From: Microbacterium sp. zg-Y1090
GTDB taxonomy: Bacteria; Actinomycetota; Actinomycetes; Actinomycetales; Microbacteriaceae
Reading direction: 5' to 3'
Length of the DNA: 64,000 nt
Assembly: GCF_030246945.1 (NCBI RefSeq)
Contig: NZ_CP126742.1
Coordinates: 1,426,001 to 1,490,000, forward strand
Made by a program: the position numbers and the translations under genes. Below, one piece after another: positions 1-7,806 of this stretch (positions are counted from its first letter, which is position 1; every line of letters begins with the position of its first letter). The notes beneath the pieces are model-generated. The model searched no databases. It worked only from the letters and a program-made list of their open reading frames with translations, and was not told the DNA's origin.

Positions 1-573
1 CGCGCCCCACTTCGAGATCGCGGCGCGGAACGCGGCGTCATCGAACGCCCCGGAGAGGATCGTCACCGGCACGGTGTGACGTCGGGGGTCCGTCAGCTGC
101 AGCGGGTCGGTCGGAACGCGCGCCGGAACGCTCTTGGCGCGCGCCGCCACCGCCTCTCGGGTGGGCGCGTCCAGATCCGCGATGTCGTCGTCATCGAAGG
201 AGTCCCAGCCGGGAAACGGCACCACTGCGTCGACGACGTCGAACTCGGAGATGACGGCGCCGCTGGGCGGCGGGACGCTGTCGACGAAGACGACGCGCGC
301 CACCTTGTCGGGCCGGGCGTCGGCAGCGCCCCACGCGACGTTGCCGCCGCCGCTGTGACCCACGAGCACCACGGGGCCGGATGCCGCGTCGATCTCGGCC
401 ACGACGGCCTCGATCCAGTCGGTCATGCCGATGCCGGCGCTCTCGGCCGCGGTCGCGCCGACGCCGGGGAGTGTCAGCGGGCGGGGGGAGTGGCCCGCGG
501 CGCGCAGCGCCGGGAGGGTGTCGTCCCACGATGACGCGTCGAGCCAGAGTCCCGGAATGAGGATGATGTCCAT
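1..573 (-). CDS. alpha/beta hydrolase (3' end cut by window edge)
   Basis: The visible 191 codons begin MDIILIPGLWLDASSWD and read openly to the window edge, so the C-terminus with the catalytic His is missing. The nucleophile elbow GHSGGG lies near residue 75 and is followed by the usual Asp-containing strand, so this is a small single-domain alpha/beta hydrolase of the esterase/lipase type; the substrate is unknown. The ATG at 573 is supported by a TAGCCT -10 hexamer (580-585) exactly 6 bases upstream, suggesting a leaderless mRNA. The next gene on this strand upstream is not in an operon with it. Family assignment is confident; function beyond hydrolase is not. Confidence 0.8.
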   Translation of the reverse strand, partial: MDIILIPGLWLDASSWDDTLPALRAAGHSPRPLTLPGVGATAAESAGIGMTDWIEAVVAEIDAASGPVVLVGHSGGGNVAWGAADARPDKVARVVFVDSVPPPSGAVISEFDVVDAVVPFPGWDSFDDDDIADLDAPTREAVAARAKSVPARVPTDPLQLTDPRRHTVPVTILSGAFDDAAFRAAISKWGA

Positions 574-653
574 GCCCGGAGGCTACGCGGGTGCTCCGAC
601 ATCGGGTGCCCCGGTGTCTCGGCGCTGACGTTCGGTGCGCGCCCCCGCAGGGC

Positions 654-1289
654 TCAGGGGAGGAGTGGGACGACCTCGCGCAGGTCGAGGCCGTCGATGA
701 CGAGGTCGGCCTGCGCGCGCACGGCGGGCTTGGCGTTGAAGGCGAGTCCGAGCCCGGCCGCCGCCATCATCTGCAGGTCGTTCGCCCCGTCGCCGACGGC
801 GATGGTGCGCGACAGGGGAACGCCGTACTGCGCGGCCCAGGCGCGCAGTACGGCGGCCTTACCCGCGGCATCCACGATCTCGCCGTCGACGACGCCGGTG
901 AGCGACCCGTCCGCGGTGACGAGGCGGTTCGCCCGCCACACGTCGACGCCGAGATCGGGCGCGACGTCGTCGAGGATCTCGTGGAAGCCGCCGGAGACCA
1001 CGGCAGCGATCCCGCCGCGGGCGTGGATCTGGTCGATCAGCTCCCTCACGCCGGCAGTGGGCTCGACACGCGAGAGCACGCGGGCGAAGGATGCCACCGG
1101 CACGCCCTCCAGCTGAGCCACCCGGGACCGCAGGCTCGTGGCGAAGTCGACCTCGCCGCGCATGGCGGCTTCGGTCGCCGCCGCCACTTCTGCGCCGCGC
1201 CCCGCTTCATCGGCGATGAGTTCGATGACCTCGTTGCGGATCAGGGTGGAATCGGCGTCGAACACGACGAGGAACCGGGCAGGCAGCAC
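654..1289 (-). CDS. serB: phosphoserine phosphatase SerB
   Basis: A 211-residue HAD-superfamily enzyme that removes phosphate from L-phosphoserine in the last step of serine synthesis, in the cytoplasm. Motif I DADST is at residues 11-15, the SerB-type SGGF at 99-102, the conserved Lys at 144 and motif III GDGAND at 166-171. The N-terminal ACT/regulatory domain of mycobacterial SerB2 is absent, so this is the short form. The GTG start is preceded by TAGCGT and six bases (1290-1301), consistent with leaderless initiation. It lies downstream of glgC on the same strand with a 41-base gap, but the own promoter argues for separate transcription. Confidence 0.9.
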   Translation of the reverse strand: MLPARFLVVFDADSTLIRNEVIELIADEAGRGAEVAAATEAAMRGEVDFATSLRSRVAQLEGVPVASFARVLSRVEPTAGVRELIDQIHARGGIAAVVSGGFHEILDDVAPDLGVDVWRANRLVTADGSLTGVVDGEIVDAAGKAAVLRAWAAQYGVPLSRTIAVGDGANDLQMMAAAGLGLAFNAKPAVRAQADLVIDGLDLREVVPLLP

Positions 1290-1330
1290 ACCTTTACGCT
1301 AGCGCGCGCGGCGCCATGTCCCGTGCCGGG

Positions 1331-2575
1331 TCAGCGCTCGACGACGACGTTCTTGCCGACGATCGTGATGCCCGAGTCGGTCACCGTGAACCCGCGGGAC
1401 AGATCACGTGCGCGGTCGACGCCCACCGTCGCGCCGTCGAGCAGGCGGACGTTCTTGTCGAGGATCGCGCGGTGCACCCGGGCGCCCGCCCCGATGTCGA
1501 CGTGATCGAACAGCACCGAGTCGGTGATCGTCGACCCGCCGCCGGTGAGGGCCCACGGCCCCACGACGCTGCGTTCGAGGTGCGTTCCCGAAAGCACCGA
1601 ACCGAGCGACACGATCGAGTCGATCGCATTGCCCATGCGGCCCACCGAGTCGCGCACGAACTTCGCCGGCGGTGAGTTGACCGTCTGGGAATGGATCGGC
1701 CACGCGGTGTTGTACAGATTGAACACCGGGAGGGTCGAGATCAGATCCATGTGGGCGTCGAAGAACGAATCGATCGTCCCCACGTCGCGCCAGTAGTCGC
1801 GGTCGCGATCGTTGGAGCCGGGCACCTCGTTGCGCTTGAAGTCGTAGACGCCGGCTTCGCCACGGTCGACGAAGTAGGGGATGATGTCGCCCCCCATGTC
1901 ATGGTTCGATGACGATGACTCACCGTCGGCCTCGACGGCGGCGATGAGTGCGTCGGCGTTGAAGATGTAGTTGCCCATCGACGCGAGCACCTCGTGCGGC
2001 GCGTCGGGGAGCCCGGTGGGGTCCTGCGGCTTCTCGAGGAACCGGTTGATCTTCGTCGGATCCTCGTCGGTCACCTCGATGACGCCGAACTGGTTGGCCA
2101 TCGAGATGGGCTGGCGGATGCCGGCGACGGTCGCCGGCAGTCCCGAGGCGATGTGCGCCTCGAGCATCTGCCGGAAGTCCATGCGGTAGACGTGGTCGGC
2201 GCCGACCACCGCGACGATGTCGGGCTTCTCGTCGTTGATGAGGTTCAGGCTCTGCAGGATCGCGTCGGCGGAGCCGGAGAACCAGCGCTTGCCCAGACGC
2301 TGCTGCGCCGGCACCGAGGCGACGTAGGAGTCCAGCAGCGCCGACATGCGCCACGTCTGCGAGATGTGGCGGTCCAGGCTGTGGGACTTGTACTGCGTGA
2401 GCACCACGATCTGCCGCAACCCCGAGTTGATGAGGTTGGAGATCGCGAAGTCGATCAGGCGATACTGGCCGCCGAAGGGGACTGCCGGCTTGGCTCTGTC
2501 CGCCGTGAGCGGCATGAGTCGTTTGCCCTCGCCTCCAGCGAGGATGATTCCGAAGACCTTCGGCGTCGCAGGCAT
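1331..2575 (-). CDS. glgC: glucose-1-phosphate adenylyltransferase GlgC
   Basis: Makes ADP-glucose from ATP and glucose-1-phosphate for glycogen or maltose-1-phosphate synthesis. The 414-residue protein has the nucleotidyltransferase motif [13 protein letters not shown] at residues 12-24, the KPAVPFGG segment just after, and a C-terminal left-handed beta-helix region with repeated hexapeptides. Length is normal for the family. The gene is divergent from the ADP-glucose-using glycosyltransferase at 2651. A TAGTGT hexamer (2582-2587) six bases before the ATG indicates a leaderless transcript, leaving a shared 75-base promoter region for the pair. Confidence 0.96.
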   Translation of the reverse strand: MPATPKVFGIILAGGEGKRLMPLTADRAKPAVPFGGQYRLIDFAISNLINSGLRQIVVLTQYKSHSLDRHISQTWRMSALLDSYVASVPAQQRLGKRWFSGSADAILQSLNLINDEKPDIVAVVGADHVYRMDFRQMLEAHIASGLPATVAGIRQPISMANQFGVIEVTDEDPTKINRFLEKPQDPTGLPDAPHEVLASMGNYIFNADALIAAVEADGESSSSNHDMGGDIIPYFVDRGEAGVYDFKRNEVPGSNDRDRDYWRDVGTIDSFFDAHMDLISTLPVFNLYNTAWPIHSQTVNSPPAKFVRDSVGRMGNAIDSIVSLGSVLSGTHLERSVVGPWALTGGGSTITDSVLFDHVDIGAGARVHRAILDKNVRLLDGATVGVDRARDLSRGFTVTDSGITIVGKNVVVER

Positions 2576-2650
2576 GTGACCACACTATGGCCACCGCGAC
2601 CCGGCGGGCCACCACGGCGCGAGGCCTTGCGCTGTACTAGCGTTCGTGGC
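2576..2650. promoter_or_regulatory. divergent glgC/glgA promoter region
   Basis: This 75-base gap carries a -10 hexamer for each flanking gene: TAGTGT (2582-2587, minus strand) six bases before the glgC ATG and TAGCGT (2638-2643, plus strand) seven bases before the glgA ATG. Both imply transcription starting at or next to the start codon, with no room for a ribosome-binding leader. No clear -35 consensus or operator palindrome was seen. Confidence 0.55.
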
Positions 2651-3844
2651 ATGCGCGTCGACATCGTGACCAAGGAATACCCGCCCGAGATCTACGGCGG
2701 GGCGGGCGTCCACGTGACCGAGCTGGTCGCGGCGCTGCGGGCGCGGATGGAGGTGCGGGTGCGTGCCTTCGGCACGGACCGCGACGAGGAGGACACCGTG
2801 TCGTACGGGGTGCCGGCGGAGCTGGCATCCGCCAACCCCGCCGTGCAGACGCTGGGCACCGACCTTGAGATCGTCGGCGATGTCGCCGGCGCCGATGTCG
2901 TGCACAGCCACACCTGGTACGCCAACTTCGCCGGGCACCTGGCGTCGCTCCTGCACGGCATCCCGCACATCGTCACCGCGCACTCGCTCGAGCCGCTGCG
3001 ACCGTGGAAGGCCGAGCAGCTGGGCGGCGGCTACGCGGTGTCGAGCTACATCGAGAAGACCGCCTACGAGGGCGCTGCGGCCATCGTCGCGGTGAGCGAG
3101 GGCATGCGGCAGGACATCCTGCGCAGCTACCCCGAGCTCGACCCCGGCAAGGTGCGCGTCATCTACAACGGCATCGACACCGAGGCGTGGCACCCGGTGA
3201 ACGACCCCGATCTGCTCGCGGAGCTGGGGGTGGACGCCACTCGCCCGAGTGTCGTGTTCGTCGGACGCATCACGCGCCAGAAGGGCCTGCCGTACCTCCT
3301 GCGCGCCGCCGCACTGCTGCCGCCCGAGGTGCAGCTGGTGCTGTGCGCGGGCGCGCCGGACACCCCGCAGATCATGGCCGAGGTCGAGGAGCTCGTGCGT
3401 GGGCTGCAGCAGACCCGGTCGGGCGTGGTGTGGATCGACCGCCACCTGTCGCGCCACGAGCTGTGCACCCTGCTGACGGCGGCCACGACGTTCGTCTGCC
3501 CCTCGGTCTACGAGCCGCTGGGGATCGTGAACCTCGAGGCGATGGCGTGCGGGGCCGCCGTGGTCGGCACCGCCACCGGCGGCATCCCGGAGGTCGTCGT
3601 CGACGGCGTGACCGGTCGCCTCGTGCCCATCGAGCAGGTGCGGGACGGCACTGGCACGCCGGTCGACCCCGACCGCTACGTCGCCGACCTCGCGGCCGTG
3701 CTCACGGAGGTCGTCTCCGACCCGGAGCGCGCCGGGGAGTACGGGCGGGCGGGGCGCGAGCGCGCGACGGCCGAATTCAGCTGGCAGGCCATCGCCGACA
3801 CGACGGCGGCGCTGTACGCCGAGGTCATCGCCCGTGGCCGATAG
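2651..3844 (+). CDS. glgA: GT4 glycosyltransferase, GlgA/GlgM-type glycogen synthase
   Basis: A 397-residue retaining glycosyltransferase using ADP-glucose. The N-terminus carries the TKEYPPEIYGGAGVHV nucleotide-sugar synthase motif, and the C-terminal GT4 domain carries the acidic E-x7-E box in YEPLGIVNLEAMACG. In actinobacteria the homologue next to glgC (M. tuberculosis Rv1212c) acts as GlgM, making maltose-1-phosphate for the GlgE pathway; the identical divergent arrangement here makes that role likely, but sequence alone does not separate GlgM from GlgA. Earlier in-frame starts exist (from 1994) but run over glgC; the ATG at 2651 is fixed by TAGCGT at 2638-2643. The stop codon TAG (3842-3844) is also the start of the next gene's -10 box. 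Confidence 0.9.
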   Translation: MRVDIVTKEYPPEIYGGAGVHVTELVAALRARMEVRVRAFGTDRDEEDTVSYGVPAELASANPAVQTLGTDLEIVGDVAGADVVHSHTWYANFAGHLASLLHGIPHIVTAHSLEPLRPWKAEQLGGGYAVSSYIEKTAYEGAAAIVAVSEGMRQDILRSYPELDPGKVRVIYNGIDTEAWHPVNDPDLLAELGVDATRPSVVFVGRITRQKGLPYLLRAAALLPPEVQLVLCAGAPDTPQIMAEVEELVRGLQQTRSGVVWIDRHLSRHELCTLLTAATTFVCPSVYEPLGIVNLEAMACGAAVVGTATGGIPEVVVDGVTGRLVPIEQVRDGTGTPVDPDRYVADLAAVLTEVVSDPERAGEYGRAGRERATAEFSWQAIADTTAALYAEVIARGR

Positions 3845-3854
3845 GCTGGAAGGC

Positions 3855-4649
3855 ATGGCTGAGGTTCTCGAGTTCTCCGACGTCTCCGTCCGCCGGAACG
3901 CCCGGGACATCGTCGATCATGTCGACTGGACCGTCACCGACGATCAGCGGTGGGTGATCCTCGGACCCAACGGCGCCGGCAAGACGACGCTGCTGCAGCT
4001 CGCTGCGACGCTGCTGCACCCCAGCTCCGGCACGGTGACGATCCTGGAGGAGCGCCTCGGGCGCACCGACGTGTTCGAGCTGCGTCCGCGCATCGGATTC
4101 GCCTCTTCGGCGATGGCGCGCCGCGTGCCGCCCGAGGAGACGGTGCTCAACGTGGTGCTCACCGCCGCGTTCGCCGTCGTGGGGCGCTGGAATGAGGCGT
4201 ACGAGGACATCGACGAGCGCCGCGCCCTGCGCGTGCTGGCCGAGTGGAAGCTCGATCACCTGGCCGACCGCACCTTCGGCACGCTCTCCGACGGTGAGCA
4301 GAAGCGGGTGCAGATCGCCCGTGCGGTCATGACCGACCCCGAACTGCTGCTGCTGGACGAGCCCACCGCGAGTCTCGACCTGGGTGCCCGTGAGGAGCTG
4401 CTCGGCCTGCTGAGCGGGTATGCGCAGGCCCCCACGACCCCGGCGATGGTCATGGTGACCCATCACGTCGAGGAGATCCCCGTCGGGTTCACCCACGTGC
4501 TGCTGCTGCGCGACGGAGCGATCGTCGCCGGCGGCCCGATCTCCGAGATGCTCACCGCCGAGAACCTCACCGCCACGTTCGGGTTGCCGATCGTGCTGCA
4601 CGAAGAGGCCGGTCGCTACTCCGCTCGCGCCGAGTACGCCTCCGCCTGA
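3855..4649 (+). CDS. ABC transporter ATP-binding protein (orphan)
   Basis: A 264-residue single-domain ABC ATPase: Walker A GPNGAGKTT at residues 37-45, signature LSDGEQ at 144-149, Walker B LLLLDEP at 164-170 and a switch His in MVTHH. No permease or binding protein is adjacent, so the transported substrate cannot be inferred. An alternative ATG at 3834 would overlap glgA by 11 bases; 3855 is preferred because TAGGCT (3842-3847) sits seven bases upstream and the protein then starts MAEVLEFSDVSV, the normal domain beginning. The TAG of that hexamer is the glgA stop codon. Confidence 0.85.
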   Translation: MAEVLEFSDVSVRRNARDIVDHVDWTVTDDQRWVILGPNGAGKTTLLQLAATLLHPSSGTVTILEERLGRTDVFELRPRIGFASSAMARRVPPEETVLNVVLTAAFAVVGRWNEAYEDIDERRALRVLAEWKLDHLADRTFGTLSDGEQKRVQIARAVMTDPELLLLDEPTASLDLGAREELLGLLSGYAQAPTTPAMVMVTHHVEEIPVGFTHVLLLRDGAIVAGGPISEMLTAENLTATFGLPIVLHEEAGRYSARAEYASA

Positions 4650-4670
4650 CCATCCCGCCGCCTTCGGCGC

Positions 4671-5055
4671 CGCGCGGTGAAGCCGGGCGTGCACAACGTC
4701 TCCGATCCGCCGCGCTGCGGGTCGCGGCCGCGCGTGCGGGGCCGAAACCGCCCGATTCTGCGACGGTGTGCACGGGCAGTCTGCCTGGGGCTGCTCGCCT
4801 GGCCGTGGCCGCGCGGTGAAGCCGGGCGTGCACAACGTCTCCGATCCGCCGCGCTGCGGGTCGCGGCCGCGCGTGCGGGGCCGAAACCGCCCGATTCTGC
4901 GACGGTGTGCACGGGCAGTCTGCCTGGGGCTGCTCGCCTGGCCGTGGCCGCGCGGTGAAGCCGGGCGTGCACAACGTCTCCGATCCGCCGCGCTGCGGGT
5001 CGCGGCCGCGCGTGCGGGGCCGAAACCGCCCGATTCTGCGACGGTGTGCACGGGG
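4671..5055. repeat. 139-bp tandem direct repeat, 2.8 copies
   Basis: Copies begin at 4671, 4810 and 4949 (cgcgcggtgaagccgggc...). The first two are full length and appear identical; the third is about 106 bases and ends near 5055. Each copy contains an 85-bp core (4689-4773, 4828-4912, 4967-5051) bounded by imperfect inverted ends, gtgcacaacgtct and cgacggtgtgcac. The cores are separated by 54-base linkers that contain a GGCAG/GCC mini-hairpin. The near-perfect identity of copies points to recent amplification. Confidence 0.9.
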
Positions 5056-5102
5056 ATCGGCGCCACGGGTTGCCGCGGTCACCGGCATCGGTGCAGGGCT
5101 GA

Positions 5103-5182
5103 TAGAATCGTTCCTTGGTGCGCTCGCACCGCAGACTTTGACCGTTCTGGCAAAATCCAGAGCACCACCTCAAGGACACCTC
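5103..5182 (+). promoter_or_regulatory. rpmE promoter and leader with small hairpin
   Basis: A TAGAAT -10 hexamer at 5103-5108 precedes a leader of about 70 bases. The leader contains a perfect hairpin GGTGCG-CT-CGCACC (5117-5130) and a CAAGGA ribosome-binding sequence before the ATG at 5183. No good -35 was seen at 17-18 bases. A structured leader could allow ribosomal-protein autoregulation, but that is only a possibility. Confidence 0.45.
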
Positions 5183-5434
5183 ATGAAGACTGACATCCAC
5201 CCCGACTACCGGCCCGTCGTGTTCCGCGACCTGGGCTCGGGCGAACTGTTCCTCACGCGCTCGACCGTCACCAGCGACAAGACCGTCGAGTTCGAGGGCA
5301 CCGAGTACCCCGTCATCGACGTCGAGATCTCTTCGTCTTCGCACCCGTTCTACACGGGCAAGCAGCGCATCATGGACTCGGCCGGCCGCGTCGAGAAGTT
5401 CAACCAGCGCTTCAAGAACTTCGGCAGCAAGTAA
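5183..5434 (+). CDS. rpmE: 50S ribosomal protein L31, type B (cysteine-free)
   Basis: An 83-residue L31 that starts [16 protein letters not shown] and contains the family's [11 protein letters not shown] segment. It has no cysteine, so it is the zinc-independent (C-minus, YkgM/RpmE2-like) form; C-plus L31 proteins carry a CxxC zinc knuckle. It is a 50S subunit protein bridging the subunits. No zinc-responsive operator was recognised in its upstream region, so whether it is the only L31 of this genome or a zinc-starvation paralogue is open. A longer in-frame ORF from 4907 is an artefact of the repeat block. A strong terminator follows. Confidence 0.94.
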   Translation: MKTDIHPDYRPVVFRDLGSGELFLTRSTVTSDKTVEFEGTEYPVIDVEISSSSHPFYTGKQRIMDSAGRVEKFNQRFKNFGSK

Positions 5435-5447
5435 GCAGCCGCGAAAG

Positions 5448-5471
5448 AAGGCCCCGCTCCGGCGGGGCCTT
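5448..5471. terminator. Rho-independent terminator, rpmE / exonuclease
   Basis: Perfect 10-bp stem AAGGCCCCGC / GCGGGGCCTT with a TCCG loop, lying between the convergent rpmE and exonuclease genes. The symmetrical AA/TT ends and position suggest it serves both directions. Confidence 0.85.
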
Positions 5472-5498
5472 CGTCGTTCTCCGGTGTCGGCCGCGTGC

Positions 5499-6242
5499 TC
5501 AGCGCACGGGCCAGCTGCCGTCGAGCCGGTCGTCGGGGTCGAGGCGGCCGATCTTCACGAAGTACTCCGTGAGACTCTCCGCCTGCGCCCGGGCCCACGC
5601 CACCTGCTGCGTGTGCAGCTCCTGCGCGCTGGGAGGCAGCTGCGGCCCGAAGCGCTCGGCCATGGCCTGCGCCACCCGCCCGGCGGCGACCGCGTCGGCA
5701 CACGCGTCGTGGGCGCCCTCCAGGGGCACCGCGTAGTGGGCGGCGACGGCCTCGAGGGTGCGCTTTCCCCGACGGAACCGGTCGTGCGCCTTGTCGACCA
5801 CGAGCGGGTCGATGATCGGGGCCGGGTTCTTCAGCGGCGCGATGCCGTGACGCACCGCCTCGTGCTTGAGCAGCGAGAAGTCGTAGCAGGCGTTGTAGGC
5901 GACGACGGGGATGCCGGAGGCGAACAGCCCGCGCAGCGCGTCGACGACGTCGGCGACGACCTCGGCCGCGGCCCTGCCCTCGCTGCGAGCGTGCGCGGTC
6001 GTGATGCCGTGGACGGCGGTCGCGCCCTCGGGGATCTCCACGCCGGGGTCCGCCAGCCAGTCACGCGCGTGCACGACGGCGCCGGAGCCGTCGATCACTC
6101 CGACGTGCGCGGTGACGATGCGATCGGTCTCGACGTCGACCCCGGTGGTCTCGAGGTCGAACACGCCCACCAGGCGCGTCCATGCGGGTACGCGCGGGGG
6201 CTCGGGAAAGCCGAGGAGCGGCTCGGGCTGCCACGTCGTCAT
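5499..6242 (-). CDS. DnaQ-like 3'-5' exonuclease
   Basis: A 247-residue DEDD exonuclease of the Pol III epsilon type. ExoI is FDLETTG (catalytic D29 and E31), ExoII is YNACYDFSLLKHE in the middle and ExoIII has HDACADA. It lacks a polymerase, BRCT or UvrC-like extension, so it may be a stand-alone proofreading or repair nuclease rather than the core epsilon subunit. A much longer frame extends upstream, but ATG 6242 gives the normal N-terminus and TAGCGT (6250-6255) sits seven bases upstream. It is divergent from the hydrolase at 6315. Confidence 0.87.
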   Translation of the reverse strand: MTTWQPEPLLGFPEPPRVPAWTRLVGVFDLETTGVDVETDRIVTAHVGVIDGSGAVVHARDWLADPGVEIPEGATAVHGITTAHARSEGRAAAEVVADVVDALRGLFASGIPVVAYNACYDFSLLKHEAVRHGIAPLKNPAPIIDPLVVDKAHDRFRRGKRTLEAVAAHYAVPLEGAHDACADAVAAGRVAQAMAERFGPQLPPSAQELHTQQVAWARAQAESLTEYFVKIGRLDPDDRLDGSWPVR

Positions 6243-6314
6243 AGCCTCAACGCTAAAGCCGGGTGGGGACATCGCCGGGCAGGCGCACCGACGCCCGGCT
6301 CGTAGACTCGAGGG

Positions 6315-7214
6315 ATGACCGCTGTGCACCCGTACGCCCCGTCTCTCGCGCGCATCCCGGTGCGCCGTCGCGAGGTCGCGGTGCAGGGCGGCGCGACCGT
6401 CTACTGGGAGTACGGGCCCGACGACGCGAGCCAGACCGTCGTCGCCGTGCACGGCTTCCGCGGCGACCACCACGGTCTCGAGCCGGTGGTCGCGCATCTC
6501 GACGGCATCCGCGTGCTGATGCCCGATCTTCCGGGGTTCGGAGAGACCGCGCCGCTGCCGGGACGCCGTCACGACCTCGCGGCCTACGCGCAGTGGCTCA
6601 CCGACTTCGTCGCCGCCACGGCGCCCGGCGCGGCGATCCTCGGCCACTCGTTCGGCTCGATCGTCGTCGCCGCAGCGGTCGCCGGCGGATTGCCGACCCC
6701 GCGCGTGATCCTCGTGAATCCCATCGGCGCGCCCGCGCTGGAAGGCCCACGCGGCATCCTCACCCGGCTGGCCGTCTTCTACTACTGGGCCGGCGCCCGC
6801 CTGCCGCGCCCCATCGGCGAAGCGCTGTTGCGCAGCCGCCTCATCGTGCGGGTCATGAGTGTGTCGATGACGAAGACGCACGACCCGCAGCTGCGCCGCT
6901 TCGTGCACGCCCAGCATGACGCGTACTTCTCCCGGTTCGCCGATCGCGACGTGCTGCACGACGCGTTCCTGGCGTCGGTGTCCAACGACATCCGCGCGCA
7001 TGCGCCCGCGATCGCACAGCAGACCCTGCTGGTGGCCGCCGTGCAGGACGACATCACCCCGATCGAGGCGGAGCGGCACCTGGCGACGCTCTTCCCGGAC
7101 GCCCGCCTGGTGGAGATCGACGGGGTCGGGCATCTCATCCACTACGAGACGCCGCAGCCGGCGGCCGAGGCGATCAGGGCGTTTCTGCCGCCTTCCGCCG
7201 ACGGTACGCGATGA
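6315..7214 (+). CDS. alpha/beta hydrolase
   Basis: A 299-residue alpha/beta hydrolase. The oxyanion segment VHGFRG is at residues 46-51, the nucleophile elbow GHSFGS at 110-115 (Ser112), an acidic residue lies in the VQDDITP loop and the catalytic His in GVGHLIHYE near residue 275. No substrate can be assigned. TAGACT (6303-6308) six bases before the ATG supports the start and a leaderless mRNA. Its last 41 bases overlap the convergent CGNR gene. Confidence 0.85.
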   Translation: MTAVHPYAPSLARIPVRRREVAVQGGATVYWEYGPDDASQTVVAVHGFRGDHHGLEPVVAHLDGIRVLMPDLPGFGETAPLPGRRHDLAAYAQWLTDFVAATAPGAAILGHSFGSIVVAAAVAGGLPTPRVILVNPIGAPALEGPRGILTRLAVFYYWAGARLPRPIGEALLRSRLIVRVMSVSMTKTHDPQLRRFVHAQHDAYFSRFADRDVLHDAFLASVSNDIRAHAPAIAQQTLLVAAVQDDITPIEAERHLATLFPDARLVEIDGVGHLIHYETPQPAAEAIRAFLPPSADGTR

Positions 7215-7749
7215 CGTTCATGCGGTTGCCGCAGTTGCCCGTGTCGCAGTAGCGCTTCGAGCCGTTCTTGGAATAGTCCACATAGACGGACAGGCAGTCG
7301 TCCGCCGCGCACACCCGGATGCGCTCGTACGCGTCGGCGCGGATGACGTCGACGAAGGCCATGGCCGTCTCCACGAGGATGCGTGTCGCCAGCGGCGCGT
7401 CGTCGCCGGTGGCGTGGATGTGCCAGTCGAGTCCTTCGTGGATGACGAGCTGCGGGAGGGCGGCGCCATCGCGCAGCATCGCGTTGACCAGGGGCACCGC
7501 CGTCTCGCGGTCGGCGAGCCAGAGCTCCCGCAGCCGGGGGCGCAGCGCACGCACCGCCTCCAGTTCCGCATCGTCGCGCGCGAACGAGCCGGTGTAGGGG
7601 CGTTCGGCGATGAAGGCCTCCAGATCGGCGGGTGTGCGCAATCCATCGAGGCCGTCCACGTCGGTCGCGGGCAGGGTGTTCACGAGGTCGACGGCCGCGG
7701 CGAGGGACTGGCGTGTGTCACGGGCGAACACCACATTGACTCCTGACAT
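7174..7749 (-). CDS. CGNR zinc-finger (ABATE-domain) regulator
   Basis: A 191-residue protein with an N-terminal ABATE-type domain and a C-terminal CGNR zinc finger. The four metal-binding cysteines are C147, C152, C168 and C173, with the CGNR box at 173-176 followed by the basic RRRK tail. Proteins of this family are taken to be stress or transport regulators with DNA-binding zinc fingers. It is divergent from an EamA exporter, and its start codon lies inside that exporter's promoter, so it probably regulates that gene and itself. The 3' end overlaps the convergent hydrolase gene by 41 bases. Confidence 0.85.
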   Translation of the reverse strand: MSGVNVVFARDTRQSLAAAVDLVNTLPATDVDGLDGLRTPADLEAFIAERPYTGSFARDDAELEAVRALRPRLRELWLADRETAVPLVNAMLRDGAALPQLVIHEGLDWHIHATGDDAPLATRILVETAMAFVDVIRADAYERIRVCAADDCLSVYVDYSKNGSKRYCDTGNCGNRMNVIAYRRRKAAETP

Positions 7750-7772
7750 TGATGACCAGTACTGTCACCAGT
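7736..7772 (+). promoter_or_regulatory. EamA promoter with direct ACCAGT repeats
   Basis: TTGACT (7736-7741) and TACTGT (7760-7765) form a -35/-10 pair with an 18-base spacer, pointing to transcription from about 7772. Two direct ACCAGT repeats (7755-7760 and 7767-7772, 12 bases apart, about one helical turn) flank the -10 and are a good candidate operator for the divergent CGNR protein. Confidence 0.5.
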
Positions 7773-7806
7773 GAATCACACGACACTCCTGACAGGCCAG
7801 GCGCAC

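Larger units (their letters stand above)
4650..5182. other. 533-base gene-free gap with tandem repeat block
   Basis: Between the ABC ATPase and rpmE there is no credible gene. Most of the gap is the 139-bp tandem repeat described separately; the rest is the rpmE promoter and leader. Several open frames run through the repeat, but each is the same DNA read in a different frame because the period is not a multiple of three. Confidence 0.85.

Noticed and set aside
1994-2650. 219-codon extension of glgA upstream of 2651.
   Set aside because: It runs antisense over glgC, is rich in Arg/His/Val as shadow frames are, and the normal GT4 N-terminus starts at 2651.
4677-5434. Three overlapping ORFs through the tandem repeat, one running in frame into rpmE (4907-5434).
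   Set aside because: They are the same 139-bp DNA read in different frames; the period is not a multiple of three, and rpmE has its own ribosome-binding site at ATG 5183.
5499-7142. 547-codon frame extending the exonuclease upstream to 7142.
   Set aside because: The extra 300 codons lie antisense to the hydrolase gene and lack similarity; ATG 6242 has a matching -10 box.
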